Source: Nocardia bovistercoris
GTDB taxonomy: Bacteria > Actinomycetota > Actinomycetes > Mycobacteriales > Mycobacteriaceae
Length of the DNA stretch: 64,000 nt
Assembly: GCF_015674855.1 (NCBI RefSeq)
Contig: NZ_JADMLG010000017.1
Location: 62,001 to 126,000, forward strand
Direction of reading: 5' to 3'
Position 1 is the first letter of the stretch. Every line of letters begins with the position of its first letter. Positions 34,510-43,439 of this stretch are shown here, in pieces. The notes under the pieces are model-generated. The model was not told the DNA's origin, searched no databases, and worked only from the letters and a program-made list of their open reading frames with translations. A program made the translations under genes and the position numbers.

Positions 34510-35112
34510 CTAAGTGTGTTGTTCGTGCTCGGGAGCTTCGGGTTCGAGGCGGTCGAGGAGGGATTCTATGAAGGTGATGGTTTCGGGGTGGGCCAGGGTG
34601 GCGCCGTAGGCGCGTTCCATGTGCAGCATGTGGGGGATGGCGGTGAGGGTGAAGACGAGGGCGGCGGGGGTGAGGGGGAGGTCGGGGAGGGGAGCGTCGG
34701 GCCAGGAGCGTTCGACCATGGTGATGAGGGCGGCGCGGACTCGTTGGCCGCCGCGGGCGAGGGCTTCGCCGACGGTGGGGCGGTGGGCGGCCAGTTCCAT
34801 GAGTTGTCCGAACAGTGCGGTGCTCGCGGGGTCTGTGGAGTGGCGCCACAGGGAGTGCAGGGGGCGGGTCTGTTCGGCCAGTTCGGATAGTCGCGCGATG
34901 GCCTGTTCGGTGCCCGCGTCGATGACCGCGGCGAGTAGCGCGTCGAGGTCGGAGAAGTGGTATTGCACCAAACCCGGTGCGCACCCGGCCTTTCCGGCGA
35001 CAGCTCGGTAGGTGATCGCGCCACAGCCGCGTTCGGCCATGACCGCGCGGGCGGCGACCACGATCTGCTCGCGGGTGCCCGCGCTGCGGGCGCCGACCCT
35101 TCGGACCGTCAT
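34510..35112 (-). CDS. TetR-family transcriptional regulator
   Basis: This 200-residue regulator has an N-terminal helix-turn-helix (TREQIVVAARAVMAERGCGAITYRAVAGKAGCAPGLVQYHFSD). ATG 35112 was chosen over GTG 35118 because AGGAGG is seven bases before the ATG but only about one before the GTG. It is divergent from the MspA-like gene, with a partly palindromic GATATAC...GTACGTATC region at about 35146-35168 between them as a candidate operator. It is probably the local repressor of that gene. Confidence 0.88.
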   Translation of the reverse strand: MTVRRVGARSAGTREQIVVAARAVMAERGCGAITYRAVAGKAGCAPGLVQYHFSDLDALLAAVIDAGTEQAIARLSELAEQTRPLHSLWRHSTDPASTALFGQLMELAAHRPTVGEALARGGQRVRAALITMVERSWPDAPLPDLPLTPAALVFTLTAIPHMLHMERAYGATLAHPETITFIESLLDRLEPEAPEHEQHT

Positions 35113-35189
35113 CGCCACCCCTCCTCGCAGGAGCCGTTCGACTATGGATATACCATTCTTGTACGTATCACCAATGAAGGTAGGTAGTC

Positions 35190-35861
35190 ATGCTCGGTCG
35201 CGCCAAGGCACCGGTTGTCGGGGCTGTCGCGGCGGTCGCGATCGGCATGCTGTCCGTCGGCGCCGCCCACGCCGACACCTTCACCGCGCTGCCGGGCGGG
35301 TGGGTCGAGCAGACGCTGGCCGACGGCAGTGTGGTCACGGTGCGGCTCGAGGGGGAATCGGTCGACGTCAGTCCGTCCCTGGGTGCCACTCCGCTGCATC
35401 GCAACGCCTGGGTGTCCGGGAGCGCCCGCGTCGAGATAGCCGGTCCCGCGGCGGGTTTCCTCACCAAGATGGTGCCGGGCTACAAGGTCGGCTGCCAGGT
35501 CGACATCTCGGGCGGCGGCACGGGAGCCGGACTGTCCGGCGCGGCATTCGGCGACGGTGCGGGCGGTCTGCACGGCATCGTGCGCGGTGACGGCGGCGCG
35601 AACCTGCGGCTCGGCCCCGGCGAAACCAGGATGTTCTTCATCCTCGACCGGGAATTGCCCGGCCGTTACGGCGACGAATCCCACCTGCCGCTGCACTACT
35701 TCAAAGGTGAAAGCGGCTCGGTGACCTGGAGCGATTCCACGATCGCACTGAACGGCTGCGCGGGCGCCGCCCAAGCCCGCGCTTTCGTCACCGTCCTGGT
35801 CGACTCCGAAACCGCCAACTCCCGAATCACCCTCTGGGGCCAACCTTTCAGCCTCGGCTGA
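35190..35861 (+). CDS. MspA-family outer-membrane porin-like protein
   Basis: This 223-residue exported protein has a signal peptide cleaved after AHA at about residue 28. The mature part starts with GGWVEQTLADGSVVTVRLEGESVDVSPSL and contains SGSARVEIAG, PGYKVGCQVDISGG and LNGCAGAAQARAFVTVLVDS, the pattern of MspA-type beta-barrel porins of mycolic-acid bacteria. MspA forms octameric pores in the mycomembrane. Two cysteines (about C96 and C191) could form the disulfide seen in many Nocardia-type members. It may admit a substrate or drug under control of the adjacent TetR. Confidence 0.78.
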   Translation: MLGRAKAPVVGAVAAVAIGMLSVGAAHADTFTALPGGWVEQTLADGSVVTVRLEGESVDVSPSLGATPLHRNAWVSGSARVEIAGPAAGFLTKMVPGYKVGCQVDISGGGTGAGLSGAAFGDGAGGLHGIVRGDGGANLRLGPGETRMFFILDRELPGRYGDESHLPLHYFKGESGSVTWSDSTIALNGCAGAAQARAFVTVLVDSETANSRITLWGQPFSLG

Positions 35862-35949
35862 ACAGCGGGCCGTCTCCGGTCAGTGCGGGGTGTCGCCTTC
35901 GTAGTCGGAGTTTGTACTCGGTCCTGATCGGGCGGCCGGTGGACGAACA

Positions 35950-35990
35950 ACGGCCCCGACTTCCGCGATGGCAGGTGAAGTCGGGGCCGT
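35950..35990. terminator. Perfect 14-bp hairpin terminator after the porin gene
   Basis: ACGGCCCCGACTTC at 35950-35963 pairs perfectly with 35977-35990 around a 13-nt loop. It lies 88 bp beyond the MspA-like stop. Confidence 0.75.
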
Positions 35991-36047
35991 CGTTGGGCGG
36001 TGAGCCCGAGACCGTGCCGCCCGCTCGGAATCGGACTCACCGCGCGA

Positions 36048-36088
36048 TACCCGCCGTCGCCGGGAACTCGGACCGGCGACGGCGGGTA
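36048..36088. terminator. Perfect 16-bp hairpin terminator after the ALDH operon
   Basis: TACCCGCCGTCGCCGG at 36048-36063 pairs perfectly with 36073-36088 around a 9-nt loop. It ends 5 bp from the stop of the leftward aldehyde dehydrogenase gene and closes the 9.8-kb operon. With the hairpin at 35950 it makes a double barrier between convergent transcripts. Confidence 0.8.
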
Positions 36089-36092
36089 CGGA

Positions 36093-37523
36093 TCACGCGC
36101 CGTCGGGGGCGTAGCCGAGGATGCCTTTGATCTCCAGGTAGTCGTGGAAGCCGAATTCGCCCCATTCCCGGCCGTTTCCGCTCTTGCGGTAGCCGCCGAA
36201 CGGGCAGTGGAAATCGAAGGCGTCGTTGATGGAGACCCAGCCCGCGCGGATCCGGCGCGCCACCGAGCGGGCGAGTTCCAAGTCGGTGCCCGCGACATTG
36301 CCCGCGAGTCCGTACTCGGTGTCGTTGGCGATCTCGACGGCATGGTCGATGCTGTCGTAGGCGAGGATCGTCAGCACCGGGCCGAAGATCTCCTCGCGCG
36401 CGATCGTCATGTCGTTGGTCACGTCGGCGAACACGGTCGGGCGCACGTAGAAGCCCTTGCTCAGCCCGTCCGGCCTGCCGACGCCGCCCGCGACCAGGGT
36501 CGCGCCTTCGTCGATGCCCTTCTGGATGAGCGCCTGGATCTTGTCGAACTGCGCTCCCGACACGACCGGACCGAGCGCGACGTCCGCGCCGGGATCGCCG
36601 ACGGTGAGCGCGTCCGCCGCGGCGCGCGCCGCCTCGACGGCCTCGTCCATCCGCGCGCGCGGAATCAGCATGCGCGACAGGGCGCTACAGGTCTGACCCG
36701 AGTTGTTCATCAGGGTGGCGACCGCGATGCCGACATTGGCGGCGAGGTCGGCGTCGTCGAGCACGATGTTGGGGCTCTTGCCGCCGAGTTCCTGGATGAC
36801 GCGCTTCACGCTCGGCGCCGCGTTGCGGGCGATCTCGATGCCCGCGCGGGTCGAACCGGTGAAGGAGACCAGGTCCACGTCGGGATGCGAGGACAGCGGC
36901 ACACCCACCGAAGGACCGTCGCCCTGCAGCAGGTTGAACACGCCCGACGGCACGCCCGCGGCGTCGAAGATCTCGGCGAAGATCTGGCCGGTGGTCGGCG
37001 ACTGCTCGGAGGGTTTGAGCACCACGGTGCAGCCCGCGCCCAACGCGGGGAAGACCTTCACCGCGATCTGGTTCAGCGGCCAGTTCCACGGGGTGATGAG
37101 CCCGCACACACCGATGGGTTCCTTGACGACGAGGGTCGCGCCGCGCTGCTCTTCGAAGGCGAAGCCGTCGAGGATCTCGATCACGGTATTGAGGTGTCCC
37201 GCACCGAGATCCACCTGGAATCCGTTGGCGAGCGCGGCGGGCGCGCCCATCTCCTCGGTGAGCGCGGCGGCGAGATCGCCCGCGCGCTTGCCGTATTCGT
37301 CACCGATCGCGCGCAGCACCTCGATGCGTTCGGCGACCGTGGTGGCCGACCACGCGGGGAAGGCGGCGCGCGCGGCGGCGACCGCGCGGTCGACGTCATC
37401 GCCCGAGCCGTTGGCGTAGCGGGCGCAGACCTCTTCGGTGGCCGGGTTCACCACGTCGAATTTGGCCGCACCCGCGGCCTCCGTCCACGCGCCGCCGATG
37501 TAGAACTTGGAGTACTCGCGCAT
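36093..37523 (-). CDS. Aldehyde dehydrogenase (NAD(P)-dependent)
   Basis: This 476-residue enzyme oxidises an aldehyde to an acid. The nucleophile is C279 (NNSGQTCSALSRM), the general base E245 (ELGGKS), and TPWNWP at 145-150 and K170 (LKPSE) bind cofactor. GAGGGGAC precedes ATG 37523. It is the last gene of the leftward operon, 2 bp after the ThDP-enzyme gene. A decarboxylase/lyase that releases an aldehyde followed by an aldehyde dehydrogenase is a natural pair; the actual aldehyde is unknown. Confidence 0.93.
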   Translation of the reverse strand: MREYSKFYIGGAWTEAAGAAKFDVVNPATEEVCARYANGSGDDVDRAVAAARAAFPAWSATTVAERIEVLRAIGDEYGKRAGDLAAALTEEMGAPAALANGFQVDLGAGHLNTVIEILDGFAFEEQRGATLVVKEPIGVCGLITPWNWPLNQIAVKVFPALGAGCTVVLKPSEQSPTTGQIFAEIFDAAGVPSGVFNLLQGDGPSVGVPLSSHPDVDLVSFTGSTRAGIEIARNAAPSVKRVIQELGGKSPNIVLDDADLAANVGIAVATLMNNSGQTCSALSRMLIPRARMDEAVEAARAAADALTVGDPGADVALGPVVSGAQFDKIQALIQKGIDEGATLVAGGVGRPDGLSKGFYVRPTVFADVTNDMTIAREEIFGPVLTILAYDSIDHAVEIANDTEYGLAGNVAGTDLELARSVARRIRAGWVSINDAFDFHCPFGGYRKSGNGREWGEFGFHDYLEIKGILGYAPDGA

Positions 37524-37525
37524 GA

Positions 37526-39232
37526 TTACTGTGTCCCCTCCGCGTACCAGGTGCGGAATTCGTCGTAGCTCGGCATTTCTTCGGAATTGGCCTTCGGGTC
37601 GACCACGACGTGGATGACGCCGGGTCGGCCGCTGGCGTAGGCCCGTTTGATCGCGGGCGCGATGTCTTCGTCGCGTTCGACGTATTCGCCGTAGCAGCCG
37701 AAACCTTCGGCGACCTTGTCGAAGCGGGTTTCGGTGCTCCAGTGCGTTCCGGTCTCGAGCGAACCCTGCCCGAAGGTGCGCTTGTAGACGCCGACCTCGA
37801 GGCCCCACGCGTAGTCGACGGCGACCACGCACACCAGCGGAAGGTTCAGGCGGGCAGCGGTTTCCAGTTCGGCGATCTGGAACTGGAACGAGGAGTCGCC
37901 GGTGACGAGCATGACGGGGCGCTTGCGGCCCTCGGCCACCGATGCGCCGACCGCGTAGGGCAGGCCGGTGCCGAGGTGTCCGAAGTTCTGGTTCCAGATC
38001 ACATCGTGCGGTTTGGCCTGGGAATAGGTCCAGCCGAAGATGGTGGTGGCGCCGCCGTCGCGGACCATGATGCCGTCGGCGGGAAATGCCTTGGTCGCCT
38101 CGACGATCAGGCGCGCCGGATGCACCGGTGACTGTCCCGTCGGGGCGGTCTCGGCGAGTTCGGCGAGGCGGGCGGCGTCGTTCTCGATCCACTTCGCGAG
38201 TTCCGGCGTCGCGGTGCGCGGGGTGTCGCGCAGGGCATCGACCAGCTGCGGGACGACCGCGCGCAGGTCACCGACGAGCGGTACGTCGATCGGGCGGTTC
38301 ACGCCGATGGCGCCGGGATCCTGTTCGATCAGAATCCATTTCCGGTTCGCCTCGTTGGCGAGCCAGTGCCTGCCGCGACCGTAGTGCACGGGTTCGCCGA
38401 GTTCGGTGCCGATGGCAAGGCACAGGTCCGACTGCACAACGGCTTCCACCGCGGACGGGGAGAAGCCGTAGGGGAAGGTGCGGTCCTCCAGCCCCTCGAT
38501 ATACGAAGTGCCGCCGGAGGTCTGGATCACCGGGCAGGCCATGGCCTCGGCCAGCGCCCGCACCGCCGCGCCCGCGCGGGTGGTGTGCACGCCGTGCCCG
38601 GCCAACAGGATCGGCTGCTTCGCCGACCGGATCAGTTCGGCCGCTTCGGCGATGCGGTCGGCGCCCGCGGTCTGGTCGACCAGGCGGTAGCGCGCGGGCG
38701 GCAGCGCGGCGGGGACGTCGAGTTCCTCGAGGATGACGTGCGAGGGGTATTCGATGTAGACCGGTCCCGGTGTGCCGCCGAGCGCCTTGCGCAGGCCCTC
38801 GCGGATGATCTCGTCGGTCTGGTCGGCGTATTCGATGCTCGCGTTGTATTTCACCGAAGGGTCGAAAAGCGCGGCCTGCTTGACGAATTGGATGCGTCCG
38901 CGGCGCACCCGCTGTTCGGTGATCCTGGCGCGCTGGCCGCCGAGGAAGATCACCGGCGAATTCTCCACCTTGGCGCACATCATGGCGCCCGCGAGGTTGG
39001 CCACGCCGGGGCCGAGGGTGCCGATGCAGACCGCGGCCTTGCCGGTCATGCGCGATACCGCCTCGGCCATGAAGCCCGCGGATTCCTCGTGGTGCGGCGC
39101 GACCACGTTCCAGCCGCGTTCCTCGGCGAGATGGAACATGTGCACGAAATTCGGGTCGGGAATGCCGAATATCGTGTTGATACCCTCGGCCTCGAATAGG
39201 TCGAGAATTCGTTCGTAAACCTTAACCGACAT
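37526..39232 (-). CDS. Thiamine-diphosphate-dependent enzyme (acetolactate synthase / 2-oxoacid decarboxylase family)
   Basis: This 568-residue protein has the three domains of the POX/ALS family. The activating glutamate is E49 (PHHEESAGFMAEA), the central domain spans about 190-330, and the ThDP-Mg motif begins GDSSFQFQIAELETAARLNLPL at about 445, followed by VVAVDYAWG. Relatives include acetolactate synthase, benzoylformate decarboxylase, oxalyl-CoA decarboxylase and 2-hydroxyacyl-CoA lyase. In this operon, cleavage of a 2-hydroxyacyl-CoA or 2-oxoacid to an aldehyde for the adjacent dehydrogenase is a sound guess. It overlaps the SDR gene by 11 bp. Confidence 0.87.
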   Translation of the reverse strand: MSVKVYERILDLFEAEGINTIFGIPDPNFVHMFHLAEERGWNVVAPHHEESAGFMAEAVSRMTGKAAVCIGTLGPGVANLAGAMMCAKVENSPVIFLGGQRARITEQRVRRGRIQFVKQAALFDPSVKYNASIEYADQTDEIIREGLRKALGGTPGPVYIEYPSHVILEELDVPAALPPARYRLVDQTAGADRIAEAAELIRSAKQPILLAGHGVHTTRAGAAVRALAEAMACPVIQTSGGTSYIEGLEDRTFPYGFSPSAVEAVVQSDLCLAIGTELGEPVHYGRGRHWLANEANRKWILIEQDPGAIGVNRPIDVPLVGDLRAVVPQLVDALRDTPRTATPELAKWIENDAARLAELAETAPTGQSPVHPARLIVEATKAFPADGIMVRDGGATTIFGWTYSQAKPHDVIWNQNFGHLGTGLPYAVGASVAEGRKRPVMLVTGDSSFQFQIAELETAARLNLPLVCVVAVDYAWGLEVGVYKRTFGQGSLETGTHWSTETRFDKVAEGFGCYGEYVERDEDIAPAIKRAYASGRPGVIHVVVDPKANSEEMPSYDEFRTWYAEGTQ

Positions 39233-40154
39233 GCTGGGCCGCCTCCGTGGCTAGCGCGAAACTCTTCCTCAGGTGTTCTGTGTGCCCGTCAGGAACGCTG
39301 GGCAGGATCCAGGAATCCGTCGTGTCGCGGATCGCCTCGATCTGCTCGCCGACCTCTTCGATCGACCACGAGGGCCGGTAGACCCCCGGTGTCTCGGCGA
39401 TATAGGCCCGCGCCACCCGTCCCGCGACGGCCACCAGCGTTTCGCCGGTGATCGAGCAGGATTCGTGCGCGAGCCAGCCGACGGCGGGCGCCGTCAGCTC
39501 GGGGCCCATCGGGGGATAGGCCGAGGTGTCGAGACCGTCCGCCAGGCGGGTCACGGCCGCGGGCACGATGACATTGCTGCGCACCCCGGCCTCGGCGCCC
39601 TCGAGGGCGACGACATTGGACAGACCGATGATGCCCGCCTTGGCCGCCGCGTAGTTGGCGACGCCCTTGTTGCCGTAGAGCCCGCCTATCGACGAGGTGA
39701 GCACGACGCGGCCGTAGCCCGCGTCGGCCAGCACCGGGAAGGCCGGGCGCACGACGTGGAACGCGCCGCGCAGGTGGACGTCGAGCACGGCGTCGAAATC
39801 CGCGTAGCTCAGCTCGCGCAGCGAACCGTAGCGGACATTGCCTGCGTTGTGCACGAGGATGTCGAGCCTGCCGAAGGCGTCCAGCGCGGATTCGACGATC
39901 GCGCGTCCGCCTTCGGCGGTGGCCACCGATTCCGTGCAGGCGACCGCGGCGCCACCGGCCGCCTCGATCTCGGCGACCACGGCGGCGGCCGCGCCAACGT
40001 CGGGACCGGCGCCGTCGCCGCGCACGTTCACGCCAGGATCGTTGACCACCACCTTGGCGCCGCGCGCGGCGAGCAGCAGAGCGTACTCACGCCCGAGCCC
40101 GCGCCCGGCGCCGGTGACCACCGCGACGCGATCGTCGAATCTAAGCTCCTGCAA
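39222..40154 (-). CDS. SDR dehydrogenase, MFE-2/17beta-HSD4-like
   Basis: This 310-residue SDR is longer than the 250-residue classical type. DRVAVVTGAGRGLGREYALLLAARGAKVVVNDPG is characteristic of the (3R)-hydroxyacyl-CoA dehydrogenase domain of peroxisomal multifunctional enzyme 2. The serine is in VLTSSIGG and YAAAK is the catalytic YxxxK. A 50-residue C-terminal tail follows. The start is TTG 40154 with GGAGGA about nine bases upstream. It lies between the BVMO and ThDP-enzyme genes. Confidence 0.85.
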   Translation of the reverse strand: MQELRFDDRVAVVTGAGRGLGREYALLLAARGAKVVVNDPGVNVRGDGAGPDVGAAAAVVAEIEAAGGAAVACTESVATAEGGRAIVESALDAFGRLDILVHNAGNVRYGSLRELSYADFDAVLDVHLRGAFHVVRPAFPVLADAGYGRVVLTSSIGGLYGNKGVANYAAAKAGIIGLSNVVALEGAEAGVRSNVIVPAAVTRLADGLDTSAYPPMGPELTAPAVGWLAHESCSITGETLVAVAGRVARAYIAETPGVYRPSWSIEEVGEQIEAIRDTTDSWILPSVPDGHTEHLRKSFALATEAAQHVG

Positions 40155-40177
40155 GGGAATTCCTCCGTCCGCTGTCC

Positions 40178-42001
40178 TCACTTGGTCAGGTCGAGGCCGG
40201 GCAGGTCGCCTGCGTCGCGCCAGGCCTGCAGCACGTCCTCCATGGCGTAGAAGCCCGGCCAGTAGGGATCGCCGAGGTGTGATCTCCTGGTCTTCTCGCC
40301 CTCGTTGTTGTAGTAACCGGGCGTGCACTCGCGCTCGAAGTTCGTGTTGTCGACCGCGGTCTCCTTGACCGTGGTGCACCACTGCGCGACCGCCGCCTCG
40401 GTGGGTTCCAGTGCGGTGACGCCGGATTCGAATGTCTTGGCCAGGATGTAGGCGATGTGGTTGGCCTGCTGGTCGAACATGTCGGTGGTGCTCGCGGTGA
40501 CGCCGCCCTGGATGAACCCGGTGAAGAAGACGTTCGGGAATCCGCGGGTGGTGAGGCCGTGCAGGGTCTTGTAGCCCTCGGCCCAGTGGTCGTAGAGCGA
40601 CAGGCCCGCCTTGCCGGTGAACGGCGCGATGCCGAGGCGGCGGTCCAGATCGGTGGTGATCTCGAAACCGCTGGCGAAGATGATGCAGTCCACCTCGTGC
40701 TCGACGCCGTCGGCGATGATCCCCTTCGCCGTGATCCGTTCCACGCCTTTGGTTTTCGATACGTCGACCAGGGTGACGTTGTCGCGGTTGAAGGTCGGCA
40801 GGTAGTCGTCGTTGAAACACGGCCGCTTGCACAGGAATCGGTAGTACGGCTTCAGCGCGGCGGCGGTCTCGGGATCTTTCACGATCTCGTCGACGCGCTG
40901 CCGGACGCGCTCCATCGCCTTGTAGTCCTCGATCTCGCGCAACTCCATGAACTTCTCCGGAGTCAGCGTCGCCCAGCCGCCGGTGGCGCTCAGGTGCGCC
41001 TCCAGGTTGCGGCTGACCTCGGTCCAGCCGTCGCAGATCAGGTCGGGCTGGCCCGGCGCGAAGGCTTCGAAGGCGGCGGTGTGGAAGTTGCGCTTGCGCT
41101 CGCGGGTCCAGCCCGGCTGCAGGCTCGCGGCCCAGTCCTGATCGGTCGGCACGTCGCCGCGCTCGTAGATGTAGGAGGGGGTGCGCTGGAACACGTAGAG
41201 GTGTTCGGCGGATCGCGCGATGTGCGGCACGATCTGGATTCCGCTGGCGCCGGTGCCGATGACCGCGACCTTCTTACCCGCGAGGCCGTCGAGTCCGCCC
41301 TTCATCCCGCCGCCGGTGTACTCGTAGTCCCACCGGGCGCTGTGGAAGGTGTGGCCCTCGAATTCGGTGATGCCGGGAATGCCGGGCAGTTTGGGCTTGT
41401 TGAACGGCCCCTGCGCCATGATCACGTACCGCGCGCGGATGTCGTCGCCGCGGTTGGTGCCGACCTTCCAGTGACCGCTCGGCTCGTCCCACTCCAGCGA
41501 GGTCGTCAACGTGCTGAAGATCGCGCGCTCGTAGAGGTTGTAGTGCTTACCGATGCGCTGCGCGTGCTCGAAGCACTCGTCGCCGCGCGCGTACTTCTCG
41601 ATCGGCATGTAGCCGGTTTCTTCGAGCAGCGGCAGATAGGCGTAGCTGTCGGTGTCGCACTGGATGCCCGGATAGCGGTTCCAGTACCACGCGCCGCCGA
41701 AATCACCAGCGAGCTCGATGATCCTGAAGTCGGTGACGCCCGCCTCCTCGAGCCGGGCGGCCGCGATCAGGCCTGCCCAGCCACCGCCGAGGATCGCCAC
41801 GCCGATCTCCTCGGTGATCGGTTCGCGTGGCACGACCGCGGTGTACGGATCACCCTCGTAGAACGAGTCGAACCCGTCTTCGGTGACGCGGTACTGGCCC
41901 TGTCCCTCGGTGCGCAGTCGCTTGTCGCGTTCGGCCAGGTACCTGTCCCTGAGTGCGGACAGGTCGACCTCGGGGGTCTGCGTGGGTGCGCAGTCGTGCA
42001 T
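40178..42001 (-). CDS. Flavin Baeyer-Villiger monooxygenase
   Basis: This 607-residue FAD/NADPH enzyme inserts oxygen beside a ketone to give an ester or lactone. The FAD fold GGGWAG is at 72-77, the NADPH fold GTGASG at 249-254, and between them the BVMO fingerprint FEGHTFHSARWD at 214-225 fits FxGxxxHxxxWD. The N-terminal extension of about 60 residues is found in the group of cyclopentadecanone and phenylacetone-type enzymes. It follows the Rieske gene in the operon, so the order hydroxylation, alcohol oxidation by SDR, then ring or side-chain oxygenation is plausible. The ketone is unknown. Confidence 0.93.
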   Translation of the reverse strand: MHDCAPTQTPEVDLSALRDRYLAERDKRLRTEGQGQYRVTEDGFDSFYEGDPYTAVVPREPITEEIGVAILGGGWAGLIAAARLEEAGVTDFRIIELAGDFGGAWYWNRYPGIQCDTDSYAYLPLLEETGYMPIEKYARGDECFEHAQRIGKHYNLYERAIFSTLTTSLEWDEPSGHWKVGTNRGDDIRARYVIMAQGPFNKPKLPGIPGITEFEGHTFHSARWDYEYTGGGMKGGLDGLAGKKVAVIGTGASGIQIVPHIARSAEHLYVFQRTPSYIYERGDVPTDQDWAASLQPGWTRERKRNFHTAAFEAFAPGQPDLICDGWTEVSRNLEAHLSATGGWATLTPEKFMELREIEDYKAMERVRQRVDEIVKDPETAAALKPYYRFLCKRPCFNDDYLPTFNRDNVTLVDVSKTKGVERITAKGIIADGVEHEVDCIIFASGFEITTDLDRRLGIAPFTGKAGLSLYDHWAEGYKTLHGLTTRGFPNVFFTGFIQGGVTASTTDMFDQQANHIAYILAKTFESGVTALEPTEAAVAQWCTTVKETAVDNTNFERECTPGYYNNEGEKTRRSHLGDPYWPGFYAMEDVLQAWRDAGDLPGLDLTK

Positions 42002-42028
42002 TCGTATGTCCTTGCTGGATCGGGGTTT

Positions 42029-43411
42029 TCAGACCAGGTCGTGCGGGTCGCCGGTACCCATGTACTTGGCGAGGTTGTGGTGCAGGTTGACCACGGTGCG
42101 TTCGCGGTAGGGGTTGGGCTTGGGGCCGGAGAAGCCTCGGCTCTTCATGCCCTGCTGGACCGCGGCCATGTTGTCGAAGTCCTGCGGCAGTACGGTGCGC
42201 CAGTCCGGGTCGCCGACCGGCGTGTAGATCCACTCGGTCTCGGGTTCCTCACCGGGCGGGAACAATTCGAAGACCGCGGCCTCGAAGATGCACTTGTCCG
42301 GATCGTGGCCCGCGGGCCGGAACCGGTAGCACAGCATGTTGTTCAGCGCGTGCCCGATCTGGAAGTTCGGGAAGATCTGCCACGCGGTGCCCGCCTGCGC
42401 GACGATCGCCGGATCGATCTTGGGCCACACCACCCCGCGCCGCTCGTCCTCCGAGCGCGCGGTGTCGAGCCAGTAGCGCAGCACCTCGGGAGCCGGTGTG
42501 CCCTCGGGCAATTCGTCCACCAGCCGGTTGGCGACGTCGACCAGGGTGCGGGTGGTGTTGGTGTTGGCGTTCTCCCAGGTGAAGTTCTGCAGCGCGGCGG
42601 TGGAGACGCGGGCGTCGGGTCCGGCGCCGAGGCGGACCTTGGCCTGGTTCTCCTCCATGCCCTTCGGCGCGTCGTAGCCGATGTTGCTGTGCTTGCCCTG
42701 CGCGCGCGCCCACCCGAGGAACTGGCCGAAGTTCATGAACTCCGGGTGGGTGTACGGCACGTGGTAGGTCTCCATGAACGCCTCGAAGGCGACCTTCCAG
42801 TTGCAGTCGAAGGTCAGCCAGCGCCGCCAGCGGTAGCGCATCTTCTCCAACTCGAAGTGTTCGAGCAGATCGGCCGCGGGCGAGAGGTATTCGCGCAGCG
42901 ACTCGCACTCGGGATCCATGTTGACGAAGACCCAGCCGCCCCAGGTGTCCACGTTGACGTGGTTCAGTCCGTCGTTGCGCTCGGTCAGCCCGCACGGCCA
43001 GTCCTCGCGCTCGGCCACGAAGGTGTTGCGGCCCTCGAGGTCGTAGCGCCAGCCGTGGAAGCGGCACACGAACTGGCGGGCGGTGCCGCGCGCGTCGTGG
43101 GCGCCGGGCGGGGTGTCGACGAGCCTGCGGCCGCGGTGCGCGCACACGTTGTGGTAGGCGACGATGGTGTCGGGCGCGGTGCGGGTCACGATGATCGAGT
43201 CGGCCATGATCTCGTAGGTCAGGTAGTCGCCGACCTTCGGGATCTCCTCGACGCGGCACACCTGCTGCCACACCTTGGCCCACAGCCGGTCGCCCTCGGC
43301 CCGCGCGTATTCCGGGGAGATGTAGGCCTCGACGCCGATCGTCATCGGCGTCGACAGCGGATCCGCCTGCGCGGCGGGACTTTCGGTGATGTTCTCGGCG
43401 GTTTCGGTCAT
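42029..43411 (-). CDS. Rieske non-heme iron oxygenase, catalytic (alpha) subunit
   Basis: This 460-residue oxygenase has Rieske ligands C90-x-H92 (CAHRGRR) and C116-x2-H119 (CRFHGWRY), and the iron-site stretch EAFMETYHVPYTH with E210, E214, H217 and H222. AGGAGG precedes ATG 43411. It is clearly a different lineage from the enzyme at 16553. It is 27 bp upstream of the BVMO gene and 28 bp downstream of the SDR. No beta subunit is encoded next to it, so it is probably an alpha-only homotrimer served by the reductase at 1957 or the ferredoxin at 63163. Confidence 0.92.
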   Translation of the reverse strand: MTETAENITESPAAQADPLSTPMTIGVEAYISPEYARAEGDRLWAKVWQQVCRVEEIPKVGDYLTYEIMADSIIVTRTAPDTIVAYHNVCAHRGRRLVDTPPGAHDARGTARQFVCRFHGWRYDLEGRNTFVAEREDWPCGLTERNDGLNHVNVDTWGGWVFVNMDPECESLREYLSPAADLLEHFELEKMRYRWRRWLTFDCNWKVAFEAFMETYHVPYTHPEFMNFGQFLGWARAQGKHSNIGYDAPKGMEENQAKVRLGAGPDARVSTAALQNFTWENANTNTTRTLVDVANRLVDELPEGTPAPEVLRYWLDTARSEDERRGVVWPKIDPAIVAQAGTAWQIFPNFQIGHALNNMLCYRFRPAGHDPDKCIFEAAVFELFPPGEEPETEWIYTPVGDPDWRTVLPQDFDNMAAVQQGMKSRGFSGPKPNPYRERTVVNLHHNLAKYMGTGDPHDLV

Positions 43412-43439
43412 GACATCCTCCTGGGTGAAACCGTTGGCG

